The notes beneath the pieces were generated by a model, which had not been told where the DNA came from, ran no database searches, and saw nothing but the letters and a program-made list of their open reading frames with translations. This document shows, piece by piece, positions 1 through 8,221 of a stretch of DNA of 64,000 bases. Numbering within the stretch: the first letter of the stretch is position 1; the number at the start of each line of letters is the position of its first letter. The stretch spans positions 1 to 64,000 of the forward strand of contig NZ_FWZT01000023.1 of the NCBI RefSeq assembly GCF_900177345.1, read 5' to 3'. Source of the DNA: Pseudobacteriovorax antillogorgiicola (GTDB lineage Bacteria; Bdellovibrionota_B; Oligoflexia; Oligoflexales; Oligoflexaceae). A program made the translations under genes and the position numbers.

Positions 1-95
1 AGCTCCCGATTCGGGCGGGAATCGCTGTGGCTGAAGTGCTACAGGAATCCCCCACTAGAAACGCGCAAGCGATTTAGTGGCGGGAGGCCGTCAAT
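1..95 (+). mobile_element. Putative right end of an IS200/IS605-type TnpB element with omega-RNA-like terminal hairpin
   Basis: No full gene is present. A reading frame open from base 3 to a TAG at 75-77 could be the last 24 codons of tnpB; it runs into a strong hairpin, as tnpB 3' ends often do. The hairpin pairs TCCC (48-51) with GGGA (82-85) and CCACTA (52-57) with TAGTGG (75-80). An inner CGC/GCG stem (62-64, 69-71) is capped by a GCAA tetraloop. It is framed by 'ggaatccc' on the left and 'gggagg..gtcaa' on the right, the layout I associate with right ends of IS605-family TnpB elements, where the guide follows. The rest of the element would lie left of the window. The hairpin is seen; the family call is recognition from memory. 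Confidence 0.5.
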
Positions 96-389
96 GTCGA
101 GCCAAACCCTCGCATGGAAACTACTCAAGAGCCTACCAATTTATTGGTCACCATCACTCGATCAAAATGCAGCTCATGCAGTCACAAGCGAATTCAAGAG
201 CCGGTTGCCAAGTGTCATAAACTTTTGTTTTTACTGATCTTTTATTTCTCAGCATCACATCTTAAAAACTTTGATGATTTCACCAAATCATAAGCTCTTG
301 ATATAATTACAATAAATGAGAAAGCATGATAATATTGGCAGTTTGCCACTTATGCCACTACAGTGTACTGACTGATCGGGACAGCAAAA
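96..389. other. Non-coding stretch between the two structured elements
   Basis: This AT-rich stretch has stops in all frames and no reading frame with a ribosome binding site. If the hairpin at 48-85 is a TnpB omega-RNA terminus, the bases just after 95 would be its guide or target-flank sequence. I see no remnant of a nuclease gene here. Confidence 0.4.
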
Positions 390-566
390 CTCCTTGATCG
401 CCGGTCGTGCCTTTTGCGGTCGCGGGAAAGCTCAATCCTCATTTCCACGCACCAGCCATCCTAAAAGGCACACGTGCCCTTTTTCCTTTCGGGATAAAAA
501 TCCCCCGCCGGCCAAATCGCTCGTTTGGCTCGTCCACCCTTCCAAGGGTGGGCGCCCCGCAACTTT
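390..566 (-). ncRNA. HEARO / IscB omega-RNA-like structured RNA, without an adjacent IscB gene
   Basis: Read on the minus strand, this GC-rich island contains consecutive stems: CCACCCTT/AAGGGTGG with a 2-nt loop (plus-strand 536-553), then GGACGAGCC whose GCCAAA pairs with TTTGGC, then GGGAT/ATCCC, then CCGAAAGG, then GGCAC/GTGCC, then AGGATGGCTGG, and a terminal AAGGAG. The order GGACGAGCC, GGCCGG, GGGGGA, CCGAAAGGA, GATGGCTG, AAGGAG matches my memory of HEARO RNAs, the guide-carrying RNAs of IscB nucleases. In that family the gene follows the RNA, here toward lower coordinates, but no IscB-like reading frame exists there. The guide would lie just 5' of the RNA, near plus-strand 567-585. 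Small reading frames in this interval are best explained by the GC-rich structure. Structure is seen; family is inferred. Confidence 0.5.
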
Positions 567-701
567 TTCTTGTGTTTGTTATGATTGAGAGATTAATCCC
601 AAGTCCGCTACATTTCAAGGCAATTAAGTTCAAGATTTGGTTAAGAAATTAAGACTTGTTAAGCAGCGGTGTAGAAATCTATATGCCTTGATAAGTGGCC
701 C
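567..701. other. Intergenic region before the UDP-glucuronate decarboxylase gene's 3' end
   Basis: There is no coding signal. The right edge has a small inverted repeat, TGGCCC/GGGCCA (696-701 and 707-712), which overlaps the stop codon of the convergent minus-strand gene. It lacks a T-run, so it is at best a weak terminator. Confidence 0.35.
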
Positions 702-1652
702 CTACAGGGCCAATTCGGACTTGAAGTAATCGACAGTCTTTATCAAACCTTCTTCTAGACGAACTTTTGGCTCGTAACCAAGAAATTTTCTAGCTTGTTC
801 CAAGTTAGGACGACGTACTTTCGGATCGTCTTCTGGTAAAGGCTTATAAACTATTTTCGAGGAGCTCCTAGTGATGCTCACAACCTTCTCTGCAAGTTCC
901 TTAACTGTGAACTCACCATCATTGCCGATATTGATTGGCCCTTGGGTGTCGCTTTGGTGGGTTAGCGCGATAATGCCGTCAATCAGATCACTAGCAAAGC
1001 AAAAAGACCTAGTCTGACTGCCATCGCCATAAATAGTGATATCATCACCTCGGAGCGCTTGAACGATAAAGTTGCTCACCACCCGCCCATCATTCACCGC
1101 CATCCGTGGGCCGTAGGTGTTAAATATTCGAACCACTCGGCTTTCCACATCGTGGACGCGATGATAATCGAAGCAAAGGGTTTCCGCGGCGCGCTTGCCT
1201 TCGTCGTAACAGCTGCGGGGCCCGATAGGATTTACGTTACCCCAGTAGCTTTCTGGCTGAGGGTGAACTTGGGGATCACCATAAACTTCAGAGGTGCTGG
1301 CATGAGTGATACGCGCTCCCACCCTCTTGGCGAGACCCAACATGTTCATGGTGCCTAATAGAGACGTTTTCAAAGTCTTGATCGGATTGGATTGATAATG
1401 CACAGGGCTCGCAGGGCAAGCAAAGTTCAAAATCAAGTCCACTTCAGCCATGAAGGGCTCGGTGATATCATGACGCACTAATTCGAAACGAGGATGATCA
1501 CGCAGATGCTGGATGTTATTTTTAGAGCCGGTGTGAAAGTTATCCATGCAGATGACATCCCAGCCATCTTCGATGTAACGATCGCAGAGATGGCTTCCAA
1601 GAAAACCCGCTCCACCGGTTATTAAGACACGTTTTTGACCAATTGCTTGCAT
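702..1652 (-). CDS. UDP-glucuronate decarboxylase (UDP-xylose synthase), extended SDR family
   Basis: The 316-residue protein has the nucleotide-binding motif GGAGFLGSH (residues 13-21) and the catalytic pair Tyr149/Lys153 in [11 protein letters not shown], preceded by STSEVYGDP at 120-127. These are signatures of UXS-type enzymes, which convert UDP-glucuronate to UDP-xylose in the cytosol using bound NAD+. Length fits bacterial UXS. The ATG at 1652 has AAGAGGAT upstream. The gene stands alone and is divergent from sucC. The product probably feeds LPS or exopolysaccharide synthesis; no glycosyltransferase cluster is nearby to confirm this. Related UDP-glucose epimerases are less likely because of the UXS-type catalytic segment. 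Confidence 0.9.
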   Translation of the reverse strand: MQAIGQKRVLITGGAGFLGSHLCDRYIEDGWDVICMDNFHTGSKNNIQHLRDHPRFELVRHDITEPFMAEVDLILNFACPASPVHYQSNPIKTLKTSLLGTMNMLGLAKRVGARITHASTSEVYGDPQVHPQPESYWGNVNPIGPRSCYDEGKRAAETLCFDYHRVHDVESRVVRIFNTYGPRMAVNDGRVVSNFIVQALRGDDITIYGDGSQTRSFCFASDLIDGIIALTHQSDTQGPINIGNDGEFTVKELAEKVVSITRSSSKIVYKPLPEDDPKVRRPNLEQARKFLGYEPKVRLEEGLIKTVDYFKSELAL

Positions 1653-1688
1653 GCATATCCTCTTAGATAAGTGATGTCACCGTAGCCC

Positions 1689-1717
1689 ATAGTATGATAG
1701 CCTAGGCGCGCGTGCAA
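1689..1717 (-). promoter_or_regulatory. Sigma-70-like promoter for the UDP-glucuronate decarboxylase gene
   Basis: On the minus strand TTGCAC (plus 1712-1717) is followed after 17 bases by TACTAT (plus 1689-1694). The -10 box lies about 36 bases upstream of the ATG at 1652. This is a match to the general consensus, not a demonstrated start site. Confidence 0.5.
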
Positions 1718-1753
1718 AGAAATTAAGACAACCCTTCGGAGGATGAATACGGA

Positions 1754-2914
1754 ATGAATATCCACGAATATCAAGCAAAGCATCTATTCCGCGAAAATGG
1801 TGTTCCGGTGCCTGATGGATATCTAGCTCAAAATGGCATTGAAGCTGAGTTTGCAATGCGGCGACTAGGCACAGAGGTCGCTGTTGTTAAAGCCCAGGTC
1901 CATGCCGGGGGAAGGGGAAAAGCAGGGGGCGTTAAACTAGCGAAAACCCCAGAGGAGTGCAAAGCACTCACTGAAGAAATGATCGGCATGACACTTGTCA
2001 CTCACCAAACTGGTCCCGAAGGCAAGCTTGTCCGCAAGGTTTATATCGAAGCTGGTAGCAAGATCGAAAAAGAATACTACCTCGCTCTTCTTCTCGATCG
2101 CGAGACTGCTGGTATCAGCATCATGTTCTCCACTGAAGGTGGCATGGACATCGAAGAGGTTGCTGAAAAAACTCCTGAAAAGATCGTCGTTGTCAATGTC
2201 GATCCCACAGTTGGCCTTCAAGGTCACCACATCCGAACCCTATGCTTTGGCCTTGGCTTACCCAAGAATGAGCAAAAGCTTTTGGGCGGCATTGTTAAAA
2301 ACTTATATAAGATGTTTCTCAAGTACGATTACTCGATGCTTGAAATCAACCCACTTGTGGTTACTCAAGATGGAGAGATGTTCGCTCTTGACGGCAAGAT
2401 GAACTTCGACGACAACGCTCTTTATCGCCAAAAAGAAGTTGATGAAATGCGCGACTTCCTCGAAGAGGACGAGCGGGAAATCGAAGCCTCTAAATACGGC
2501 TTAAGCTATATCGGACTCGATGGCAACATCGGCTGTCTAGTAAACGGTGCTGGCCTTGCCATGGCAACCATGGACATCATCAAGCACTACGGCGGCACCC
2601 CCGCTAACTTCCTCGACGTTGGTGGTGGCGCAAGCCAAGAAACTGTTACCAACGCCTTTAAGATTCTTCTCTCCGACTCGAATGTGAAGGGAATCTTCGT
2701 CAATATCTTCGGCGGCATCATGAGATGTGATGTGATTGCCAATGGTGTTGTCGCTGCTGCAAAGGAACTTGGCCTTAAAGTACCATTGGTGGTTCGCCTT
2801 GCGGGAACCAATGTGGAAGAAGGTAAAAAGATTCTCAACGAATCTGGCCTAAACCTAGAAGCTGCGGACGACATGGCAGATGGCGCCAAGAAAATTGTGG
2901 AACTGTCCAAGTAA
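1754..2914 (+). CDS. sucC: Succinyl-CoA synthetase beta subunit (ADP-forming)
   Basis: The 386-residue protein starts [20 protein letters not shown], the classic SucC start, with an ATP-grasp domain over roughly the first 240 residues and a CoA-ligase domain after it ([39 protein letters not shown]). Length is normal for bacterial SucC. With SucD it interconverts succinyl-CoA and succinate with substrate-level phosphorylation in the TCA cycle. CGGAGGAT precedes the ATG. sucD begins 30 bases after the stop, and a macrodomain gene and murB follow closely, so all four are probably one transcript. Confidence 0.97.
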   Translation: MNIHEYQAKHLFRENGVPVPDGYLAQNGIEAEFAMRRLGTEVAVVKAQVHAGGRGKAGGVKLAKTPEECKALTEEMIGMTLVTHQTGPEGKLVRKVYIEAGSKIEKEYYLALLLDRETAGISIMFSTEGGMDIEEVAEKTPEKIVVVNVDPTVGLQGHHIRTLCFGLGLPKNEQKLLGGIVKNLYKMFLKYDYSMLEINPLVVTQDGEMFALDGKMNFDDNALYRQKEVDEMRDFLEEDEREIEASKYGLSYIGLDGNIGCLVNGAGLAMATMDIIKHYGGTPANFLDVGGGASQETVTNAFKILLSDSNVKGIFVNIFGGIMRCDVIANGVVAAAKELGLKVPLVVRLAGTNVEEGKKILNESGLNLEAADDMADGAKKIVELSK

Positions 2915-2944
2915 CCGAAGAAATTCTATCGAGGAGATAAATTA

Positions 2945-3820
2945 GTGGCTATTCTTATCAACCGAGACACAAAAGTCATCACCCAAGGGATCACGGGAAA
3001 GTCTGGTGAGTTTCACACGCGCCTTTCTCATGAGTATGCACCTTGCTTTGTGGGTGGTGTGACTCCTGGCAAGGCTGGTCAAAAAGCAACTTGTGATCTG
3101 CCGATCTTCAATACCGTTGCCGACGCTAAAGAAGCAACAAATGCCAACGCAAGTATGATCTTCGTTCCTCCTCCCTTTGCAGCCGATGCGATCTTAGAAG
3201 CAATCGATGCAGAGATTGAGCTTATCATTTGTATCACTGAGGGAATCCCTGTTTTGGATATGGTCCCCGTGCAGAAGGCTCTAGCCCGATCGTCATCACG
3301 ATTAGTTGGCCCTAACTGCCCCGGTGTAATCACTCCTGGTCAGTGTAAAATTGGTATCATGCCTGGCCATATCCATCAGCCAGGAAAGGCCGGAATCGTA
3401 TCAAAATCTGGTACACTCACTTACGAAGCTGTTGGTCAAACCACAAAAGCTGGCGTGGGTCAATCAACCTGTGTTGGTATCGGTGGTGACCCCATCATCG
3501 GCACGAACTTCATCGACGTCCTTGCTCAGTTTGAAGAAGATCCTGAAACTGAGGGCATCGTTCTTATCGGTGAAATTGGTGGCGATGCAGAGATTAAGGC
3601 CGCTCAGTTCATCAAAGAAAATGTCAGCAAACCTGTTGCTGCCTTTATCGCAGGACAAACAGCTCCCAAAGGCAAGCGTATGGGTCACGCAGGTGCAATC
3701 GTTTCCGGTGGTCATGGAACTGCTGAAGAGAAGATCGCAGCGCTTAAAGAAGCTGGCTGCGTTGTTGCTGATACGACTGCAGAAATCGGTGACTGCTTAC
3801 TAAAAGCGATGAAGAAGTAA
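2945..3820 (+). CDS. sucD: Succinyl-CoA synthetase alpha subunit
   Basis: The 291-residue protein starts at GTG (2945), preceded by GAGGAGAT. It has the CoA-binding Rossmann fold at the N-terminus ([15 protein letters not shown], residues 11-25) and the phosphohistidine loop [17 protein letters not shown] with His248 as the residue phosphorylated in the reaction cycle. Length matches E. coli SucD. It forms the catalytic heterodimer with the product of the preceding gene. Its TAA stop overlaps by one base the ATG of the macrodomain gene (TAATG), which suggests translational coupling. Confidence 0.97.
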   Translation: MAILINRDTKVITQGITGKSGEFHTRLSHEYAPCFVGGVTPGKAGQKATCDLPIFNTVADAKEATNANASMIFVPPPFAADAILEAIDAEIELIICITEGIPVLDMVPVQKALARSSSRLVGPNCPGVITPGQCKIGIMPGHIHQPGKAGIVSKSGTLTYEAVGQTTKAGVGQSTCVGIGGDPIIGTNFIDVLAQFEEDPETEGIVLIGEIGGDAEIKAAQFIKENVSKPVAAFIAGQTAPKGKRMGHAGAIVSGGHGTAEEKIAALKEAGCVVADTTAEIGDCLLKAMKK

Positions 3821-4380
3821 TGCTAGGTGTTCGCCATTATAAAGGCATAGCTATTGACCTCTTCCACGGCGACATCACTGAGTTTGTCTGCGATGGAATG
3901 GTCAATGCTGCCAATGAAGCCTTGGCTGGCGGTGGAGGCGTCGATGGCGCCATCCACCAAGCCGGCGGGCCCATCATCTTGGAGGAGTGTCGACAAATTG
4001 GTTCCTGCGCAACAGGTTCAGCAGTCAAGACAAGTGCTGGAAACCTGCCTGCCAAGGCCGTAATCCACACTGTGGGCCCTGTTTGGCGAGGGGGACAAGA
4101 GAACGAGCCGAAGCTACTTGAGTCTTGTTATTACAACAGCCTCAAGCTTGGCCATGAACTTGGGTTTCGTCACCTAGCCTTTCCATCGATCAGCACAGGC
4201 ATTTATAGCTTTCCAGTGCAGCAGGCTGCTGAATTAACCTTTCAAGCCATGCGCTCGTTCATTGATGAGTTCTCAGACAAGACCACCATCAAGCGAATCA
4301 CCATGGTGCTCTTTTCCCGCGACGATCATAACTGCTACCAAGATCAGATGTTTCAAGAGTTCTCAGAAGAAGAAGCCTAA
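3820..4380 (+). CDS. Macrodomain protein, predicted O-acetyl-ADP-ribose deacetylase type
   Basis: The whole 186-residue protein is one macrodomain of the YmdB/MacroD type: VNAANEALAGGGGVDGAIH (from residue 28), GNLPAKAVIHTVGPVW and AFPSISTGIYSFP. These are the ADP-ribose-binding loops, including the NAAN segment. Family members hydrolyse O-acetyl-ADP-ribose or remove ADP-ribose from proteins. The gene overlaps sucD by one base and ends three bases before murB starts. Its placement in a succinyl-CoA synthetase operon is unusual. A tie to sirtuin-type deacylation is only an inference. Confidence 0.92.
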   Translation: MLGVRHYKGIAIDLFHGDITEFVCDGMVNAANEALAGGGGVDGAIHQAGGPIILEECRQIGSCATGSAVKTSAGNLPAKAVIHTVGPVWRGGQENEPKLLESCYYNSLKLGHELGFRHLAFPSISTGIYSFPVQQAAELTFQAMRSFIDEFSDKTTIKRITMVLFSRDDHNCYQDQMFQEFSEEEA

Positions 4381-4383
4381 GTC

Positions 4384-5334
4384 ATGCTAAAAGACATCGC
4401 CTACTACAAGACCGGCGGAACTTGCAACACTCTCCACCAGCCAGAATCCATCGATCAGCTTGCAGAAATTGTTAGCCAGTTGCATCAAAGCAAGACTCCC
4501 TATTTTGTTATTGGCGGCGGTACGAACTCCCTGGTCTTAGATGATCACTTTCCTGGGGATGTGATTGCTTTCACAAAACTGAAGTCTATCAAAGTCACTA
4601 GGAACAGCATATATGCTGAAGCGGGCGTCGAAAACACTATGATTGCCCAAACAGCTCTTAGCCACTCTCTTGCCGGGGCTGCCTGGATGAATCGCCTTCC
4701 CGGGCAAATCGGCGGGACGGTAAGGATGAACGCTCGTTGCTATGGTGGTGAAATTAGTGAAATTGCTAGCACTGTGATCGCTGTCTCTCAAGATGGTGTT
4801 GTCAAAACGTACGACAACCAAGGAAACTTGTTCCGGGGCTATAAAGATACCATTTTTATGGATAACGGCGATATCATTGCAGCGGTTCACCTGGCACTTG
4901 AGCCTGGACAAGCAACTGACATCAAGGCCATCATGGATCACTGTGAAACAGACCGCATTCAGAAGGGCCAATTCACGTTCCCATCCTGCGGCTGCGTCTT
5001 TAAGAACGATTATGCTGTTGGCGTCCCCAGTGGAATGCTTCTCGATCGAGCAGGTGCCCACGACCTCAACCAAGATAAGGTTGCCTTGAACCCAAAGCAT
5101 GCGAATTTTGTTTTTAACAAGGGTGCAACAAGCAGTGATATCCTAGATATGACCCTCGCCATGAGAGAGCTTGTCTATAAAACTTACGGCGTTTGGCTTT
5201 CCTATGAAATGGAGATCCTCGGGCGGTTACCAGATCGCTACGCGGCAAAGGTTCGAGAAACCCGTCCTCAGCAATTCAATGAAGCAGCACTAGAGCCCCT
5301 CAGACTGGAGTTTTCAGGGCGCAAAAAACCCTAG
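4384..5334 (+). CDS. murB: UDP-N-acetylenolpyruvoylglucosamine reductase, with Cys at the usual catalytic Ser position
   Basis: The 316-residue FAD enzyme of peptidoglycan precursor synthesis reduces UDP-GlcNAc-enolpyruvate to UDP-MurNAc in the cytosol. Seen are the FAD-binding segments FVIGGGTNSLVL (41-52) and LPGQIGGTVRMNARCYGGEI (105-124), the substrate segment PSCGCVFKND (200-209) and the C-terminal catalytic Glu275 in YEMEILG. In the usual MurB motif G-S-x-F the Ser is the proton donor; here that position is Cys204. The enzyme may still work with a thiol. The gene is last in the sucCD operon, an unusual setting since murB usually sits in the division/cell-wall cluster. Confidence 0.92.
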   Translation: MLKDIAYYKTGGTCNTLHQPESIDQLAEIVSQLHQSKTPYFVIGGGTNSLVLDDHFPGDVIAFTKLKSIKVTRNSIYAEAGVENTMIAQTALSHSLAGAAWMNRLPGQIGGTVRMNARCYGGEISEIASTVIAVSQDGVVKTYDNQGNLFRGYKDTIFMDNGDIIAAVHLALEPGQATDIKAIMDHCETDRIQKGQFTFPSCGCVFKNDYAVGVPSGMLLDRAGAHDLNQDKVALNPKHANFVFNKGATSSDILDMTLAMRELVYKTYGVWLSYEMEILGRLPDRYAAKVRETRPQQFNEAALEPLRLEFSGRKKP

Positions 5335-5366
5335 ACACCCCCCACTTTGCCAAGACTTACCAAAAG

Positions 5367-5391
5367 TCACGAAAGCAACAAATTTTCGTGA
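5367..5391 (+). terminator. Weak hairpin downstream of murB
   Basis: TCACGAAA (5367-5374) pairs with TTTCGTGA (5384-5391) around a 9-base loop, 33 bases after the murB stop. There is no T-run directly after it, so it is a possible but not typical terminator. Confidence 0.3.
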
Positions 5392-5497
5392 GCCAAAACA
5401 TCCAGGTAATCATCTGATATCACTACATATATCAAGATTTTTTTAGGCCCAAGTCACTAAGTCCGATCTAGTATTCAGGATATATAAGGGACGTGAC

Positions 5498-7333
5498 ATG
5501 AAAAAGTATTTCGGATCACCTCAATCGGGGAAGATATCCCTATTGCTGGTTCTTATGGGCGGCCTCGCGGCTACAGCTCATCAGTTTCAGAAAAAGGGTC
5601 AAGTTGATCAGCTCATGAAAAAGGCGCAACTTGAAACTGCGAATCATGAGACCGAAGTCCAGGCTCTATCAGCCCTGACTGTGATCTCTGCTGCTCTAAG
5701 CCGCGAGCTGTCGAGCCAAGACCCCCAGGCACTCCTACCGGAGCCATACATACCCGGTGACTTCAATTGTAACGCTCCTCGCAAATTGGTGCCTCAAACT
5801 AACTCTATCAAGTCGGTTTCAGACGGTTCTGGGCAAACTCTAAAAGTGAAGCTCCCTAGTATCGCCAGCTTAGATAGCAATGATTTCTCTAAGATCCACG
5901 GTGGCGACACCAGCGTCCTTGACAAAGCCAAGGAGGTGGAAGCCAAGGTAGAGATACTAGGGTTCAACTGCGGCACTGATGCTAGCAACCCACTATTAAT
6001 CACAGGAGCCTATGTAAAAGTCGAGGTCCCTATTACCGAGCGAGACACGAATAAGAAGCGCCTGTGGACAACCAACGCACTCGTTCCAATCGACCCTCCG
6101 CCAATGAGCGACTGCGAATTACAAGTTGTCGATGGTGAAGGCAAAATCCTGAAACATGGAGACGAGGGTTCTGCTGGAGACGTTAAGATCGAAATGTCTT
6201 GCAACAACATAGTCACGAAGGCCTTCCTATTTGCGGAGCAACCCGATGCAATCGGTGCTGTTCAGGAAGCACCTACGCTTATAGGAGAGCAAGAACAACG
6301 GGACAGCGAGGGTAAGAGCACAAAAAAAGAAAAGCGATCGAGAGACGATGACGATGACAAAAAAAGAAAGAAATTTAAGGGAAAAGGTAAGAGGAAAGAT
6401 AAAGCAAAAGGCAAAAGTAAAGTGACCACAGCACCGATTGCGACTAAGTCTACGTTCACCAACAATAAGGTAGCGAGGACCAAACAGCCTGTAATTCAAA
6501 AATCTGAATCACTAAGCTCTGGTATCCATAGAGTCATTGGCCTTGTTCAGCAGGTTGACGGATCCATGATTGAAGTCTCTCAAGATTTCACTCTCACAGC
6601 TAAATCAAGCTCGGGTGGTTCTGGGCCGCTAACTTATCTTGAAATTCTCAAGAAGTGTTCCCACAAGTGTAACGTTCTAGGAGACGGAATCTACCCACCC
6701 GCCTATGGCGGCAGCTACTATCACAAAGACTACTATCAAGGTAAAGCCCCAGATATATTTGTTTGCTATCGCAGTGGCTACTACTGGGGTTTTGACCCCA
6801 ACGACAACTGTAAAATGTTGACGGAATCAGTTGATAAAAGAGGAGCGGAAGGATGCTTTGTGGAGAATACAATGATCCGCATGGCTGACGGATCCGATCG
6901 AGCCATACAAACCATTCGTCCAGGAGACCTCGCCTGGAATCCGCGGCTGAACCAAGCGCAGAAGATCAGCCGAGTTACAAAGGGTCCTGAACATGATAAA
7001 ATTTATGTGATTCAAACGGCACAGGGAACAGTTAGCGTGACTCGCACTCATCCCTTTGTCAGTACTCGTGGAATTGTCAAAGCTGAATTCCTGAAGGCTG
7101 GGGATATGCTACTGGGAGACGATTCCCTAGCGCTGATAGAAATCAAAGATATCGCTGTAATTGACTCACCGAGTCGTGGTCAGACCGTTTGGAACCTTGA
7201 ACTGGAAGGAGCTTTCGAAGCAAGCCATCACGTGATCCTTGCTGACGGTGTTCCTAGTGGTGACTTATTCCTCCAGAACCAAAACTGGGATCAAGCACCC
7301 TATGAATCGCTGTCTCAATGGTTGGCCGAGTAG
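5498..7333 (+). CDS. Exported or membrane-anchored protein with a C-terminal Hint (Hedgehog/intein-type) self-processing domain
   Basis: The 611 residues show a short hydrophobic segment near the N-terminus (about 13-30), a region of unknown fold, and a very charged low-complexity stretch (about 270-310) rich in Lys, Arg and Asp. A Tyr/Gly/Cys-rich segment (about 390-440) leads into a Hint domain beginning at Cys453 in GCFVENTMIRMADGS. The domain has the intein block-B-like TRTHPF and a terminal ASHHVILADGV. The N-terminal Cys and TxxH of Hint domains are present. No typical terminal His-Asn was seen, which resembles Hedgehog-type cleavage more than splicing. AAGGGACGTGAC precedes the ATG. 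The gene is first of three that include a pseudopilin-like protein. Function unknown. Confidence 0.72.
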   Translation: MKKYFGSPQSGKISLLLVLMGGLAATAHQFQKKGQVDQLMKKAQLETANHETEVQALSALTVISAALSRELSSQDPQALLPEPYIPGDFNCNAPRKLVPQTNSIKSVSDGSGQTLKVKLPSIASLDSNDFSKIHGGDTSVLDKAKEVEAKVEILGFNCGTDASNPLLITGAYVKVEVPITERDTNKKRLWTTNALVPIDPPPMSDCELQVVDGEGKILKHGDEGSAGDVKIEMSCNNIVTKAFLFAEQPDAIGAVQEAPTLIGEQEQRDSEGKSTKKEKRSRDDDDDKKRKKFKGKGKRKDKAKGKSKVTTAPIATKSTFTNNKVARTKQPVIQKSESLSSGIHRVIGLVQQVDGSMIEVSQDFTLTAKSSSGGSGPLTYLEILKKCSHKCNVLGDGIYPPAYGGSYYHKDYYQGKAPDIFVCYRSGYYWGFDPNDNCKMLTESVDKRGAEGCFVENTMIRMADGSDRAIQTIRPGDLAWNPRLNQAQKISRVTKGPEHDKIYVIQTAQGTVSVTRTHPFVSTRGIVKAEFLKAGDMLLGDDSLALIEIKDIAVIDSPSRGQTVWNLELEGAFEASHHVILADGVPSGDLFLQNQNWDQAPYESLSQWLAE

Positions 7334-7345
7334 GAGATAGGTATC

Positions 7346-8221
7346 ATGAAAAGCAAACATCTGATCATTGTAATTGGCTTAGCTGGGGTCGTCTTTTGGT
7401 TTGCAACAAGAACACCTGACTTCGATGAAGCACCAACCTTACGCTCCAAGCCAAAATCCGAAACGGTGGTGATGCCAAAGAATCAGCAGGTGCAAGAGGA
7501 ACTTAAGAAATCTTCGCTCGCTGGTAAAAAGCTTCGGCTTCAGCATGCCATCGGCTTAAGCCCAGTGGCAAAAACAAAATCTGGCAAGTGGCACTTCGAT
7601 GTGCGTTTGCAGTCGATGAATAATCAGTGCCGGACTGGTGACTTCGATATCATAAGCAATGACCTCAAGCTGGTTCGTGGCCAAAAGCTTTTTCTAACTG
7701 TTGAAAGTTTAGCCGACAACAGTATCCTTTATCAGGAACCATTGGATCTTAGCAAAACTCTAGGCACAGGATTCAACCGATCGATCACGATCCCAGCGAT
7801 CAAGAATGAGGCTCAATACATGGGTGTTTTTATATGCAGCAAGCGAGATGATAAACAGCCGTGCTTGAAACAGAAAATCGTTAATGTTAACAAAATCGAT
7901 GCCTTGCAAAAGAAAGCAATCCTTGCGAAGAAAGCCTATCCTCGTTCTGGCAAGGTCTTCTTTTTTCAATTTCTCACTGCCTTCGACGGTCAACTTTCTA
8001 TATTTGACATGGGCAATAGGCTTGAAAGCCACTTTCGCAGAATGGAAAAGGCCTTTCGCAAGCTCGATCCCAGCGGAGACTATAGGCGCCCGTTCCATAA
8101 GGCCAAGTTTTTAACTCAAAGCATCGGTTCGATGAAACCTATGGTCCTTCAAAAGCAAATCACCTTTTTCATACCGAAGCAGTCCAATTCTTGTGTGGCT
8201 GAGCAAAGGTTCTCTCGATGA
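7346..8221 (+). CDS. Unknown membrane-anchored protein of the Hint-pseudopilin gene unit
   Basis: I do not recognise this 291-residue protein. It has one N-terminal hydrophobic helix (about residues 5-20, HLIIVIGLAGVVFWFA), so it is probably an inner-membrane-anchored periplasmic protein. A polar linker follows, then a domain with four or more Cys residues (CRTGD, FICSKR, PCLKQ, SNSC), compatible with disulphides in the periplasm. GGAGATAGGTATC precedes the ATG, 13 bases after the Hint gene stop. Its stop overlaps the next ATG (ATGA), so the three genes are surely co-translated. Confidence 0.6.
   Translation: MKSKHLIIVIGLAGVVFWFATRTPDFDEAPTLRSKPKSETVVMPKNQQVQEELKKSSLAGKKLRLQHAIGLSPVAKTKSGKWHFDVRLQSMNNQCRTGDFDIISNDLKLVRGQKLFLTVESLADNSILYQEPLDLSKTLGTGFNRSITIPAIKNEAQYMGVFICSKRDDKQPCLKQKIVNVNKIDALQKKAILAKKAYPRSGKVFFFQFLTAFDGQLSIFDMGNRLESHFRRMEKAFRKLDPSGDYRRPFHKAKFLTQSIGSMKPMVLQKQITFFIPKQSNSCVAEQRFSR

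Noticed and set aside
394-652. Short reading frames on both strands in the first 700 bases
   Set aside because: They lie within the GC-rich structured element, overlap each other on both strands, have no ribosome binding site and give low-complexity, Pro/Arg-rich products. They are best explained by the structured RNA.
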